Source: Candidatus Zixiibacteriota bacterium (GTDB taxonomy: Bacteria; Zixibacteria; MSB-5A5; SM1-73). Taken from it: a stretch of 64,000 nucleotides of DNA. How positions within the stretch are numbered: position 1 is the first letter of the stretch; each line of letters starts with the position of its first letter. The stretch is taken from NCBI GenBank assembly GCA_023129805.1, contig JAGMBK010000001.1, positions 1 through 64,000 of the forward strand, in the 5' to 3' direction. The notes below the pieces were generated by a model. That model was not told where the DNA came from and ran no database searches. It saw only the letters and a list, made by a program, of their open reading frames with translations. Positions 43,606-52,651 of the stretch are shown here, piece after piece. Both the position numbers and the translations under genes were made by a program.

Positions 43606-44685
43606 ATGCAAATAAGACCATACTTTCAACCGGGACATAGATTATATAAAGTTCTTTTGCGAAAACTTGTAATTCTTTTACTCTATCTTTTCACAACGGG
43701 ATTAGTGTTCTTTGTTTTCATCATCCATCCCGGAATCAATGGATATTCTCGTGCTATGTTCCCGGACATGGTATACGGGAAGGCCTACAAGCCTTTTGTA
43801 TATAGGACGCTGTTGCCTACTACTATCAGAATAGTTTCAGAAATCACCCCTGAATATGTGAAGGATAGAATCAAGTCTGCAGTTCAAGATTGTAACCCGC
43901 AGAGGAAAAGGATAAGGATGATGAAAGCCTTGGGATGGGAAACAGAATATATATATGAATATCTTATTGCATTAACTATTATGTTTCTCTGTTTTTTGGG
44001 TTTTGCTTTTCTGTTGCGTTATCTCATAGGATTATTCTACGATTTTCCTTCTTTTATCGCAGATATTGCTCCGGTTGGTGCACTATTAATTCTTCCCATT
44101 TTTTTCAAGTATTACAGTTACATATATGACCCCTGCACTCTTTTCCTGTTCACGCTGGCTGTGACATTCATTGCTAAAAAGAGAACTTTACCATTTTACG
44201 TTGTCTTCTTCCTGGCTACACTAAATAAAGAAACATCAATTTTACTGGCTGGAGTTTTCTTCATCCGACAATTTAAAGTTATGCGTAACTCAAGCCTTGC
44301 AAAGCATTTACTTTTTCAGATGTTAATATGGATTGTGGTCAAAGCATCCCTCACAACTATCTTCAAGAATAATCAAGGTTCTTTTTGCGAATTTCACTTG
44401 ATCTATAATTTGGGCTTGGTATCTAAGCCCCTTGAGTTACTTTATTTTGTTAGCGTGATCTTAATATTTTCGGTATTAATTCGCTGTAGATGGACCGAAA
44501 AGCCTATTTTTCTGCGTCATAGCCTTTTTGTTACAATGATACCCTTAATGCTATTGGCTTTATTTTTAGGCTACATAGATGAGCTGCGTGTTTATTATGA
44601 AGCGCTTCCTTTTCTTTTTCTCCTTTCGCTACCAACGGTAGTTGATATATTTAAGTTGTCGTATAACGATACACTTAGAAGATGA
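43606..44685 (+). CDS. Polytopic membrane protein of unknown function
   Basis: I start at the ATG at 43606 (MQIRPYFQPGHRLYKVLLRK). The frame stays open to a GTG at 43561, but the added residues come from sequence next to the repeat block. Neither start has a strong ribosome binding site. The 359 residues have about nine membrane helices. The segment YKPFVYRTLLPTTIRIVSEI and the cytoplasmic-loop phrase LATLNKETSILLAGVFFIRQ recall polytopic proteins of exopolysaccharide loci, possibly GT-C-like. I do not recognise a named family. Context suggests a role in glycan transfer or export. Confidence 0.6.
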   Translation: MQIRPYFQPGHRLYKVLLRKLVILLLYLFTTGLVFFVFIIHPGINGYSRAMFPDMVYGKAYKPFVYRTLLPTTIRIVSEITPEYVKDRIKSAVQDCNPQRKRIRMMKALGWETEYIYEYLIALTIMFLCFLGFAFLLRYLIGLFYDFPSFIADIAPVGALLILPIFFKYYSYIYDPCTLFLFTLAVTFIAKKRTLPFYVVFFLATLNKETSILLAGVFFIRQFKVMRNSSLAKHLLFQMLIWIVVKASLTTIFKNNQGSFCEFHLIYNLGLVSKPLELLYFVSVILIFSVLIRCRWTEKPIFLRHSLFVTMIPLMLLALFLGYIDELRVYYEALPFLFLLSLPTVVDIFKLSYNDTLRR

Positions 44686-44898
44686 GTCATAGAATTGCCC
44701 GGAAAGAAAACGGGTCAGTTCTGTGATCTTCCGTGAATTTCTGTGGTGGAAACAAGATAAATTTTCTCAAAATCCTAATTGGGCAATACAGATATAGGTT
44801 CAGGTATTGAAAGGAAAGCGATTACCGCGTCTAATGGTGGGGGTATCGATTTTGAAAAATCGCCCCACAAGATTCACATGTCGACAAATCCAATCAAA

Positions 44899-46188
44899 AT
44901 GAAGGAAAAGAAGGTTCTAATCATCGCCTATTATTTTCCACCCCTGGGCGTGGCGGGGGTGCAGAGAGTTAATAAATTCGTAAAATATCTTCCTCTCTTC
45001 GGCTGGAAGCCTTATATTCTGACCCTCAAAGAGGTGAAATATTTAGCAAAAGACCTCGCTCTTTTAAATGATATTCCCGAAGAAGCAGAAATTATCCGTA
45101 CCGGCTCCTTTGATCCTTTGAGAGTTTGGTTCATACTGGGAAACATTTTTAAAAAAAGCGAGGGCAAAGATAAACCAATTAAAACCCGTCTCATCCGAAT
45201 ACTCAGGCTGTTTTCCTGGCTGTTTTTTCCTGACAACAAAGTCGGCTGGATTCCCTTCGCACTGATGAAGGGATTGTCATTGTGCCGGAGAGAAAAGATG
45301 GATTTGATCTTTTCTTCCTCACCACCTCCCTCTTTGCATTTAACCGGCTATCTGCTCAAAGTTCTTACCGGAATACCCTGGATAGCTGATTTCAGAGACC
45401 CGTGGACCGGATACAAGCTGGAGACCTTACCTACCCCAGTTCATCTTTTTCTCAAGAGGAGAATAGAAAGATTAATTGTAAGTAATGCCGATAGGGTGAT
45501 CACTGCTAACCCCGCCATAAAAGGAGAGTTTGAAAAACGGCATCCTCATTCAGAAAAGATTTTTCTGGTAGATCAGGGCTACGATGAAGAAGATTTCGGC
45601 ACCTATCAATCTTTTTCATCTGAAATTTTCACCATTGGCTACCTGGGAACGTTCAGTCCGGATTGTAACCCTGAGCCTTTTTTTGCCTCTTTAGGGGAAT
45701 TGATAAATCAGGGAATGATTCCAAAAGAGGAGGTAAAGTTTGTGCATGTCGGACTTTCTGTAGGAATTGACTCAGACCGCTTGATCGAGAAGTATAAACT
45801 AAAAGAAGTGGTCCAGCAGAAGGGTTATCTTTCTCATCCAGAGTCTTTGGAGCAAATAGGAGGGATTTCTCTTTTGCTTCTGGTTACCTCTGATCATCCT
45901 TTGATCTTTCCTGCCAAGGTATTCGAGTATATTCGGCTAAAAAAACCTATCTTAGGCATAGTTCCTCCAAAAAGTGAGATAGCCAAATTCCTCACCCAAA
46001 TGAAAGTCGGAAAAGTGGTATCACCCGAAGACAAGAAAGGAATCAAAGAGATGTTGTCTTCTTATTTCTCCTGTTTTAAAAAGGGCAAACTTCCTTTGGA
46101 AGTAAACGAAGACAAGTTGAAGAGATTTGAGCGAAGATCTCTTACTTTTAAGTTGTCTTCTCTTTTAGATGAGGTTATTGGAGTATAA
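44899..46188 (+). CDS. Family 4 glycosyltransferase, paralogue of the one at 25489
   Basis: The start at ATG 44899 gives MKEKKVLIIAYYFPPLGVAG. A further ATG seven codons upstream is also possible. The 429 residues parallel the protein at 25489-26841 along their length: FFPDNKVGWIPFAL, LIFSSSPPPSLHLTGYLLK, WIADFRDPWTGY, a linker LVDQGYDEEDF, and the donor side IFPAKVFEYIRLKKPILGIV. It is presumed to act on a different acceptor in this second locus. Confidence 0.87.
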   Translation: MKEKKVLIIAYYFPPLGVAGVQRVNKFVKYLPLFGWKPYILTLKEVKYLAKDLALLNDIPEEAEIIRTGSFDPLRVWFILGNIFKKSEGKDKPIKTRLIRILRLFSWLFFPDNKVGWIPFALMKGLSLCRREKMDLIFSSSPPPSLHLTGYLLKVLTGIPWIADFRDPWTGYKLETLPTPVHLFLKRRIERLIVSNADRVITANPAIKGEFEKRHPHSEKIFLVDQGYDEEDFGTYQSFSSEIFTIGYLGTFSPDCNPEPFFASLGELINQGMIPKEEVKFVHVGLSVGIDSDRLIEKYKLKEVVQQKGYLSHPESLEQIGGISLLLLVTSDHPLIFPAKVFEYIRLKKPILGIVPPKSEIAKFLTQMKVGKVVSPEDKKGIKEMLSSYFSCFKKGKLPLEVNEDKLKRFERRSLTFKLSSLLDEVIGV

Positions 46189-46681
46189 TGTTAACCAGAA
46201 GACTGTAACAAAACAGGTAAAAAGCATCCACCTTACATATTATCCTAAATGAAAAAGAAGATTTCAGTCATCGGAGTAAAAAGCTTTAGCTTTAGTTTAA
46301 ATTCTGGAAAAAATACCCAGGTCTTAAATCATCTGAAAGCATCTCAAAGCGGAGATGTAGAAACTACAAACCTAGCGTTATACCTGGTGCTTAAGGCCAA
46401 AAATTTTTAGTCCGGATAAGAAAACTTACCCAAATCTCTTTTTGTACAGATTTCAGCAAATTTAGGATTGACAAATTTGGAAAACGTGCTATCTTGAAAT
46501 TAGGACATAATTGCTCTTGTTCCAAGGAGAACATGTTTCCTTCGACAAGGGGTTGGTTTATTCAATCTTAGCGAAAGCAAAAATGAGCTCAAGATCTTTC
46601 GAAAGTTACTTGTGGCTAAGTTTTGGCACGCCGCTGAAAACCTGTTTTCTTGTTAGATAATTTAAAATCGAGGAGTTCAAA
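46189..46681 (+). other. Gap with leader of the dockerin-protein gene
   Basis: The gap of nearly 500 bases holds the promoter at 46468-46495 and an approximately 180-base untranslated leader. A short frame from ATG 46249 (MKKKISVIGVKSFSF...) is not supported by any family match. Confidence 0.5.
46468..46495 (+). promoter_or_regulatory. Sigma-70-like promoter upstream of the dockerin-protein gene
   Basis: TTGACA (46468-46473) is followed after 16 bases by TATCTT (46490-46495). The -35 box is consensus and the -10 box has two mismatches. Confidence 0.6.
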
Positions 46682-47695
46682 ATGAGAGAAAAACTTTTCT
46701 TTCTAATCTTTTTGGCTTTGCTTGTGCTTCCCCTGAACGCAACGTTAGTCCTTGCGGATGATCCAGGGAATCCAGATACCTGTCGGGTGGAATGTCTGGA
46801 TATTACCTTACCGGAGCAACAAGTGGTAATTGGGGTGAGCGTTTATAATGATGGGGATTTGGGAGGACTGGTAGTCCCCTTGATATTTGGCTATCCGCCT
46901 CTGGATGTGGTTTGCGATTCGGTCAGCTTCGTGGGAACCAGGGTAGAAGATGCTGAATATCTGGGATCAAGGATAGATACTGCCAACTACAAATTGTTTT
47001 TTTATACGGTTTACATCGACTCCGCCTTAACATCCGGAAACGGAATCGTAGCTAATCTGTATTTCACCACAGGACTCACCTGGGATTCAACCTCATGCCT
47101 GCAGATTGATACCACTTTCTTCCCGCCTACCACAGTTTTGGAATTTTCTCCTCGTGCCAGCGGTCAAGCACTCTATCCGGAATATAAAAAGGGCTGTCTG
47201 GGATCGGGATATTCTCCGATGCCTGAACTTATAAGTCCATCAAATCCGGCTAATGTGTGTTCGCCGGATACCTTTGATTTTGTCTGGTCAAAAGCCGGAG
47301 AGGATCTTTTCTACACCCTCCAATATGCCCAGGACTCGAATTTCACCACCAGAGTGGTGACTATCAGTGATCTGGAGGATACCACCTACTCCGTCGACCT
47401 GCCCCGACAAGAGTACTTCTGGCACGTGAAGGCGACTAACCTGTGTGGCAAGGAAAGCCCTTATCAGGATCAGCCATTCAGTTTCTATGTTTTCAAGAGC
47501 GGCGACCCAACCAACGATGGAGTGGTAGATATAGGAGACGTAGTTTATATCATAAATTATCTTTACCGACAAGGTGAGGAGCCGGATCCCCTGGAAAGCG
47601 GAAACGCATCCTGTGATGGAATAGTCGACCTGGCTGATATAGTCTGGCTGATCGGCTATCTTTACAGAGCCGGACCTGCTCCCTGCTGTCCTTAG
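46682..47695 (+). CDS. Secreted protein with cohesin-like, Ig-like and dockerin type I domains
   Basis: The 337 residues start with a clear signal peptide (LFFLIFLALLVLPLNATLVLA). Residues about 30-165 look like a cohesin-type beta-sandwich (VVIGVSVYNDGDLGGLVVPL, and GNGIVANLYFTT). Residues about 185-275 look like a fibronectin III/Ig domain (SPSNPANVCSPDTFDFVWSK, YFWHVKATNLCGKESPYQDQ). The C-terminus is a dockerin pair with calcium loops GDPTNDGVVDIGDVVYIINY and NASCDGIVDLADIVWLIGYL. No catalytic domain is present. Dockerins in these bacteria are common on secreted proteins and need not imply a cellulosome. The gene has its own promoter and terminator. Confidence 0.85.
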   Translation: MREKLFFLIFLALLVLPLNATLVLADDPGNPDTCRVECLDITLPEQQVVIGVSVYNDGDLGGLVVPLIFGYPPLDVVCDSVSFVGTRVEDAEYLGSRIDTANYKLFFYTVYIDSALTSGNGIVANLYFTTGLTWDSTSCLQIDTTFFPPTTVLEFSPRASGQALYPEYKKGCLGSGYSPMPELISPSNPANVCSPDTFDFVWSKAGEDLFYTLQYAQDSNFTTRVVTISDLEDTTYSVDLPRQEYFWHVKATNLCGKESPYQDQPFSFYVFKSGDPTNDGVVDIGDVVYIINYLYRQGEEPDPLESGNASCDGIVDLADIVWLIGYLYRAGPAPCCP

Positions 47696-47720
47696 GACAT
47701 CAGAAAATTAGGATAGCTTC

Positions 47721-47763
47721 AAGGCAGAAATAAGCTGGTTAATTGCTTGTTTCTGCCTTTTCC
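47721..47763 (+). terminator. Intrinsic terminator after the dockerin-protein gene
   Basis: AAGGCAGAAA pairs with TTTCTGCCTT, with inner AAGC and GCTT pairing after a bulge, and the stem runs into a T-rich stretch. It starts 25 bases after the stop codon. Confidence 0.8.
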
Positions 47764-47982
47764 ATTTTCAGAAAAATACCACCTCTTCAAGAATAATCCT
47801 TTCTTTTAGAAATCTGATTTTGTATTATCAATACAAGAGAAAAAATGAAATAACTGGTACCTTACGATAGTCCGTAGGTCAAGCATGGTCGAAGACCTGC
47901 TTGACAAAATGATGTCAACCAATTCTAAAGGACATGGTTGACATACAAGAGCTTTGAGATAGAAAGTTGATCAAAAAAGCAC

Positions 47983-49026
47983 ATGGAAGCGGATATGTCC
48001 AACGATTTCAAAGAGGCCCTGCTTTACGATACGCCCTCTAACGGGAGCGTAAGATGCAACATCTGTCAGCGAAGGTGTGAGATTAAGCCGCAGAAGTTGG
48101 GATACTGCCATACCAGATTCAACAAGCAGGGGAAACTTTACTCTCTTATCTATTCCAAAGTCTCCTGCTCCATGATCTCCCCCATTGAGAAAAAGCCGCT
48201 TTTTCATTTCTATCCGGGAAGCCTTTGGCTGTCTTTGGGAACTTTAGGATGCAACTTACGATGCCCCGGCTGTCAAAATTGGGACATCGCTCATGCTGGG
48301 ATGGATTTAAGTAAACATGAGGTGGAACAGATCACTCCACAAGAGTCAATCGATTTGGCTAAAAGGCACAATTGTAAAGGAGTTTCGTGGACTTATAACG
48401 AACCTACCATATGGTTTGAGTATACCCTGGATGGCGCAAAATTGGCCAAAGAGAATAGTCTTTTGACCAATTATGTGACCAACGGTTTTATCACCCCGGA
48501 AGCTCTGGACATGATCGGCCCTCATCTTGACGCCTTCCGAGTGGACATAAAAGGATTTTCCGATGAGTTTTATAAAAATATCTGTCACGTTGATGATTTT
48601 AAGGGGATTTTGGAGGTGACGAAAAGAGCAAAAGAAAAGTGGGGCATGTGGGTGGAGATCATAACCAACATAATTCCCGGATATAACGATGATGAGACTC
48701 AATTGAAGGGGATTGCTTCCTGGGTAAAGAAGGAATTAGGCGAATTCACTCCCTGGCACCTGACTCAATTTGTCCCCCATTTAGAACTTGCTCATATACC
48801 AGTTACTCCGGTTTCCACATTGGAAAAAGCAAGGGAGATCGGGCTGAATGTGGGCTTGAAATACGTATATCTGGGCAATGTGTGGAATCATCCCGCGGAA
48901 AACACCCACTGCCACAACTGCCAGAAGCTTTTGATAGAAAGAAAGGGATTTTATATTTCAGAAAATCATATCAAAGATGGTAAATGTCCTTTTTGCCATA
49001 CAAGCATCCCTGGAAGATTTGATTAA
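47983..49026 (+). CDS. Radical SAM enzyme, AmmeMemoRadiSam-system / PflA-like
   Basis: The 347 residues have an N-terminal zinc-like cysteine set (VRCNICQRRCEIKPQKLGYC) and the [4Fe-4S] radical SAM motif Cx3Cx2C in GCNLRCPGCQNWDIAHAG. The partial TIM barrel includes GVSWTYNEPTIWFEYTLDGA and FRVDIKGFSDEFYKNI. A C-terminal rubredoxin-like part has CHNCQKLL and CPFCHTS. This matches the AmrS-type radical SAM proteins. Those normally travel with MEMO1 and AMMECR1 genes, which are not in this window. An alternative start is the ATG at 47995 (MSNDFKEALL). A TGTCAACCA/TGGTTGACA inverted repeat lies at 47913-47943 upstream. Confidence 0.85.
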   Translation: MEADMSNDFKEALLYDTPSNGSVRCNICQRRCEIKPQKLGYCHTRFNKQGKLYSLIYSKVSCSMISPIEKKPLFHFYPGSLWLSLGTLGCNLRCPGCQNWDIAHAGMDLSKHEVEQITPQESIDLAKRHNCKGVSWTYNEPTIWFEYTLDGAKLAKENSLLTNYVTNGFITPEALDMIGPHLDAFRVDIKGFSDEFYKNICHVDDFKGILEVTKRAKEKWGMWVEIITNIIPGYNDDETQLKGIASWVKKELGEFTPWHLTQFVPHLELAHIPVTPVSTLEKAREIGLNVGLKYVYLGNVWNHPAENTHCHNCQKLLIERKGFYISENHIKDGKCPFCHTSIPGRFD

Positions 49027-49031
49027 TCCTT

Positions 49032-49325
49032 GTTCGTCACGGACGCCCACGTCCGTGACGCTAAACACATGGTAACAGACGAAGCGTCCGTTGCCAACAG
49101 TTTATTCAAACACGGCAAATGGCTGAGTGCATAAATTGTGGAAAGGAATCCAGGCTTCGTTGGGGCAGGGGTTGAATCCTTCAGGGCAGGCCTTCAGGAC
49201 AAGCCCCTGCCCCGATTACGGATAGGGGTACAACCCCTAACCGAACAGAAAAAAGCAGAATTGTCGGATAGTCCCGCCGCTGGGACGAACCATACGGTTC
49301 ACCCCGTTGGCGGGACATATCCGAC
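49032..49325. repeat. Composite palindromic block between the two radical SAM genes
   Basis: In order: family B hairpin GTTCGTCACGGACG/CGTCCGTGACG (49032-49060). Then a copy of the 5' end of the next gene (49116-49157). Then family C-like words GGGGCAGGGGTTGAA with CCCCTGCCCC and GGATAGGGGTACAACCCC. Last comes family A (GTCGGATA 49263 to TATCCGAC 49325), in which GTCCCGCC and GGCGGGAC form an inner stem. Confidence 0.85.
49116..49157 (+). pseudogene. Duplicated 5' end of the downstream radical SAM gene
   Basis: Forty-two bases including ATG match 49339-49380 at 38 positions. The copy would encode MAECINCGKESRL where the intact gene encodes MAKCINCAKESKL. It then runs into palindromic sequence and stops. 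Composite repeats lie between the two copies. Confidence 0.8.
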
Positions 49326-49341
49326 CTACAAGCTGTGACAA

Positions 49342-50448
49342 ATGGCTAAGTGCATAAATTGTGCAAAGGAATCGAAGCTTATCTCCAAAGCATTGCAGGT
49401 GTGCCTGGATTGTATACGAAAGAATTTTGACAGGGTCTTTCCTCACATTCAGAGGGCTCATGCAAGATCTCGAATGGAATTTGATCTGCCTATCAAACCA
49501 CCAAAAGATCCTCAAGGAGTTCAATGCAATTTGTGTGTGAACGAATGCAGGATTCCTGAAGGTCAAAGGGGATATTGCGGATTAAGAGAAAATAGAGGTG
49601 GAAAACTTTATGGCGGAGGAAAAGATGAAGGGAACCTGGGCTGGTATTATGATCATCTCCCCACCAATTGCGTGGCAGACTGGGTGTGTGCCGGAGGATC
49701 AAGGGCTGGCTATCCAGAATATTCACATTCTCTCGGACCAGAATACGGATACAAAAACTTGGCTGTATTCTATCAAGCCTGCTCGTTCAATTGCCTTTTC
49801 TGTCAAAACTGGCATTTTCGAAAAGATATTTATTCCAAAAGAAAGGTAACGGCAGAACAGCTATCAGATTGTGTGGATGAGAAAACCTCCTGCATCTGCT
49901 ATTTCGGAGGAGATCCCACACCTCAGATTCAGCACGCCATGGAGGCGTCTGAAATAGCCCTGAGTAAAAATAAGGGTAAAATACTGCGTATCTGCTGGGA
50001 GACCAACGGAGCGATGAATCCGCAATTTTTAGAAAAGATGGCAGGTCTATCTTTAAAATCAGGCGGATGCATCAAATTCGATTTGAAGGCTTTCGATGAA
50101 AATCTGAACATAGCTCTGTGCGGAGTAACTAATAAAAGAACTTTGAAGAACTTTGAAATGCTATCGGAGATCAGCAGAACCCACCGTGATCCTCCTTTTC
50201 TTGTTGCCAGCACTCTGCTTGTTCCAGGATACGTTGACTCAGAAGAGATATCAAAGATAGCAAACTTCATCGCCAGTTTCGACAAGGACACCCCTTATTC
50301 CCTCTTAGGATTTCATCCCCAATTCTTTATGACTGATCTTCCCACTACTTCAAGCAGACATGCAGAGAAATCTAAAATTGCTGCAGAGAGGGCAGGTCTG
50401 CGCAATGTGAGAATTGGCAATATTCATCTATTAGGGAATGCCTATTGA
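49342..50448 (+). CDS. Radical SAM protein, PflA-like
   Basis: The 368 residues start with a small cysteine pair (MAKCINCAKESKL and QVCLDCIRKNF). A second set is QCNLCVNECRIPEGQRGYCG, like the N-terminus of the preceding radical SAM protein. The cluster motif Cx3Cx2C lies in FYQACSFNCLFCQNWHFRKD. Later segments are CYFGGDPTPQIQHAMEAS, ICWETNGAMNPQFLEKMAGL and IKFDLKAFDENLNIALCGVT. It resembles uncharacterised PflA-type activases. The adjacent radical SAM gene suggests a shared pathway, but no glycyl-radical substrate protein is in the window. Confidence 0.85.
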   Translation: MAKCINCAKESKLISKALQVCLDCIRKNFDRVFPHIQRAHARSRMEFDLPIKPPKDPQGVQCNLCVNECRIPEGQRGYCGLRENRGGKLYGGGKDEGNLGWYYDHLPTNCVADWVCAGGSRAGYPEYSHSLGPEYGYKNLAVFYQACSFNCLFCQNWHFRKDIYSKRKVTAEQLSDCVDEKTSCICYFGGDPTPQIQHAMEASEIALSKNKGKILRICWETNGAMNPQFLEKMAGLSLKSGGCIKFDLKAFDENLNIALCGVTNKRTLKNFEMLSEISRTHRDPPFLVASTLLVPGYVDSEEISKIANFIASFDKDTPYSLLGFHPQFFMTDLPTTSSRHAEKSKIAAERAGLRNVRIGNIHLLGNAY

Positions 50449-50825
50449 CCCATGTGGTTTGTTAAAAGATAAGGTTCTTCTCCTCGCCTTTGGCGGGGCT
50501 AAGGCTCTTGGTAATAAAAAAAGTCTTAAAGGCTTAATGGGTTTGACATTTTGAAGCCCTCACCCCCATCCCCCTCCATGAAACGGTGAACGGTTTACCA
50601 CAGGTGGAAAAGGGGAACAGAGGTATGAACTGTAGTAAACCGTACGGTGCATACCTGCGGACAGGTGCGCATAAATACAGGTAGAGTTAAAGTCAACCTA
50701 TACACGTGTTTGTTACAAAGACGTATCTGAAAACTTTCCACAAGCTTTTTGGGAGAAGTTCCCTTAAAAGAAAACTTTTTGAGTCAACTGGAGGTTCCGC
50801 CCTTGCAGATTAGCCCTCAACAATT
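50449..50825. repeat. Gap with family D and E repeats
   Basis: CTCGCC-TTT-GGCGGGG lies at 50484-50498. CCTCACCCCCATCCCCCTCC at 50558 begins a family E element that runs to about 50624 with AACGGTGAACGGTTTACC inside. Words like CGGTTTACC and GTAAACCGTACGGT and the hairpin ACCTGCGGACAGGT follow. No gene is seen. Confidence 0.65.
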
Positions 50826-52151
50826 TTATGCACAGCCTTGTTTGGGTGGGGGACCGCCTCTATACAGGTAATTTATCAGATAAACCAAGTCAGATAAACT
50901 AATTACACAGTCGGCATTGGGATCTCCTGCCGCCAGAGGATCTGGAGGAGGACCGCCCTTGTAAAGATAGTTGATTAGATAAACCACATCTGCTATATCC
51001 ACCAGGTCATCCCCGTTAGCATCACCCGCCACATAGGCGCCCCCCATCGCAAGAACTACTGCCTCATAGGCGTTGATTCGACCATGACCCAACTGGGTGC
51101 TCTTTCCAGTTACGGGATCATAATAATAGCCACCCACCTGTTCGGCGGTCTGCTCAAGGATTCCCCTCACCTGCGAAGGAAGGAGGTTGGAGTTGATGGC
51201 TAACACTAAAGCCGCCGCCCCTGCCACCATGGGAGAAGCCATGGAGGTGCCGTAGCAATAACCGTAATTCTGGGAGATCCCCTCACCATTAAGGGTGACA
51301 TAGTAATTAGGCATGGTGGAGTAGATGTCATCAGAGTCGAAAGAGGAACCATATCCACCCGGTGCCGCCACGCAAACCTGGCTTCCTATGCTGGAGAATT
51401 GGGAAACATGATCGGTGTGCTCGGTGGAGGAGACACAGATAACGTTTTGATATGTTGCCGCATAAGCCGCAGGATAAAGAACCGATCCTCCCCAGTTATT
51501 TCCGGCGGCAGCAATTAGGAGAAGGTCATGCGAATCAGCATAAGCTACCCCATGTTCCTTGGTTGCGGAATGGGAGCCTCCACCGCTGTAATTGACCAGA
51601 TCAGCTCCATTGTCCACTGAGTAGATCATCCCGTCCCGGAAATCTTGATGCGATCCGGAGCCATATTGATCGAAAACCTGATTTACCAGGATTTGGCAGC
51701 TCCAGCAAACCCCTGCCACCCCCACTCCGTTATTGGTTTCTGCGGAGATTATGCCCGTCACATGGGTTCCATGACCGTTTCTATCTCTCACCCCTTCCCC
51801 ATCTCCTACAAAGTCCTGTCCCAGAATAATCTTGGAGCCATCATCCAAGTCCGGATGGGAAAGAGCTCCCGACACCATGGGAATACCTGTATCCAGAACC
51901 GAGACAATTACGCTTGAGTTACCGGTCGTGCTGTCCCAGGCTTCTGGAGCATCGATATCAGCATCAGGCGTGCCGCCCGGAGGATCTTGACCCACGTTGT
52001 GAAGACCCCATTGCTTTTTAGCTAAGTAAAATGGGTCATTGGGCTCCAGACATAACCGGTCGATCATGTTCGGCTCCACGTACAGGAAAAACCCTGTTTT
52101 CTGCATCTTTTCTATTACCGGAAATATATCCTCTCCTTGAGGCAAACTCAC
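50826..52151 (-). CDS. Subtilisin-like (S8) serine protease with C-terminal dockerin, main fragment
   Basis: This is the catalytic part of a secreted protease. As written it can start only at a GTG at 52151, leaving no signal peptide. It contains the S8 triad: Asp in VIVSVLDTGIPM, His in NGHGTHVTGIISAE, Ser in YGTSMASPMVAGAAALV, and the oxyanion Asn in LIAAAGNNWGG. The C-terminus is a dockerin pair (GDANGDDLVDIADVVYLINY and NADCVISLSDLVYLINYLYR). The reading frame continues without shift upstream through a single TGA at 52181-52179 into a signal-peptide and prodomain fragment. The gene is thus either a recent pseudogene or affected by a sequence error. Confidence 0.88.
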   Translation of the reverse strand: MSLPQGEDIFPVIEKMQKTGFFLYVEPNMIDRLCLEPNDPFYLAKKQWGLHNVGQDPPGGTPDADIDAPEAWDSTTGNSSVIVSVLDTGIPMVSGALSHPDLDDGSKIILGQDFVGDGEGVRDRNGHGTHVTGIISAETNNGVGVAGVCWSCQILVNQVFDQYGSGSHQDFRDGMIYSVDNGADLVNYSGGGSHSATKEHGVAYADSHDLLLIAAAGNNWGGSVLYPAAYAATYQNVICVSSTEHTDHVSQFSSIGSQVCVAAPGGYGSSFDSDDIYSTMPNYYVTLNGEGISQNYGYCYGTSMASPMVAGAAALVLAINSNLLPSQVRGILEQTAEQVGGYYYDPVTGKSTQLGHGRINAYEAVVLAMGGAYVAGDANGDDLVDIADVVYLINYLYKGGPPPDPLAAGDPNADCVISLSDLVYLINYLYRGGPPPKQGCA

Positions 52152-52178
52152 TTTTCCAAACCCGAAACGATCCAGCTC

Positions 52179-52406
52179 TCAACTTAAGCTCCAGTTATTT
52201 TTAGCCAGATAACTTTTGACCTGGGCAGGATCCTGTCCATTTTTAATCATAAAAAGTATTTCCCCATCCACATATTCTACAAGCTCACCCTGCCATGTTC
52301 CGGTAAAAATATCTTTGCCCATGTATTGGGCGCTCCAGACCGCCGGTGGAATCAAAAGAATGATCACCAGCATCACGGGGAGAAACATATATCTTTTGGG
52401 GACCAT
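52179..52406 (-). CDS. Signal peptide and prodomain fragment of the interrupted S8 protease
   Basis: The 75-residue product begins with a signal peptide (MFLPVMLVIILLIPPAVWSA) and a prodomain-like part with YVDGEILFMIKNGQDPAQVK, typical of propeptides that assist folding of S8 proteases. It stops at TGA (52181-52179) after NNWSLS. The next codons in the same frame, ELDRFGFGK, lead directly into the protease fragment. A CGA-to-TGA change would explain the stop. A GGAGG lies just before ATG 52406. Confidence 0.8.
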   Translation of the reverse strand: MVPKRYMFLPVMLVIILLIPPAVWSAQYMGKDIFTGTWQGELVEYVDGEILFMIKNGQDPAQVKSYLAKNNWSLS

Positions 52407-52651
52407 ATCTCCTCCTCTAACAGATGGTTATTTGTACAAGTTAACACTTGCTTGAAGCCAATCGCTTCCACCTCCCTTTTATTTCAATATACCTTTTTTC
52501 TGGAATTTGTCAATGAGCCAAATGAATTACTTGAACCGGATCATGTCAAGGTAATGTAAATATTTGTGTGTAGAATGTATTTTGCTTTGAAAGACAAAAG
52601 GTGTATCCTTCCTGGGATTGAAGAAGACTTTAAAAAGAAAGGAGACACTTT

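Noticed and set aside
46249..46410. Short frame starting MKKKISVIGV
   Set aside because: The start looks like a nucleotide-sugar dehydrogenase N-terminus but the glycine-rich loop is missing and the rest is unlike any family. It may be chance or a tiny remnant.
52179..52181. In-frame TGA as a selenocysteine codon or reassigned tryptophan
   Set aside because: It lies in a protease prodomain where selenocysteine is not expected, and TGA terminates many other genes in the window.
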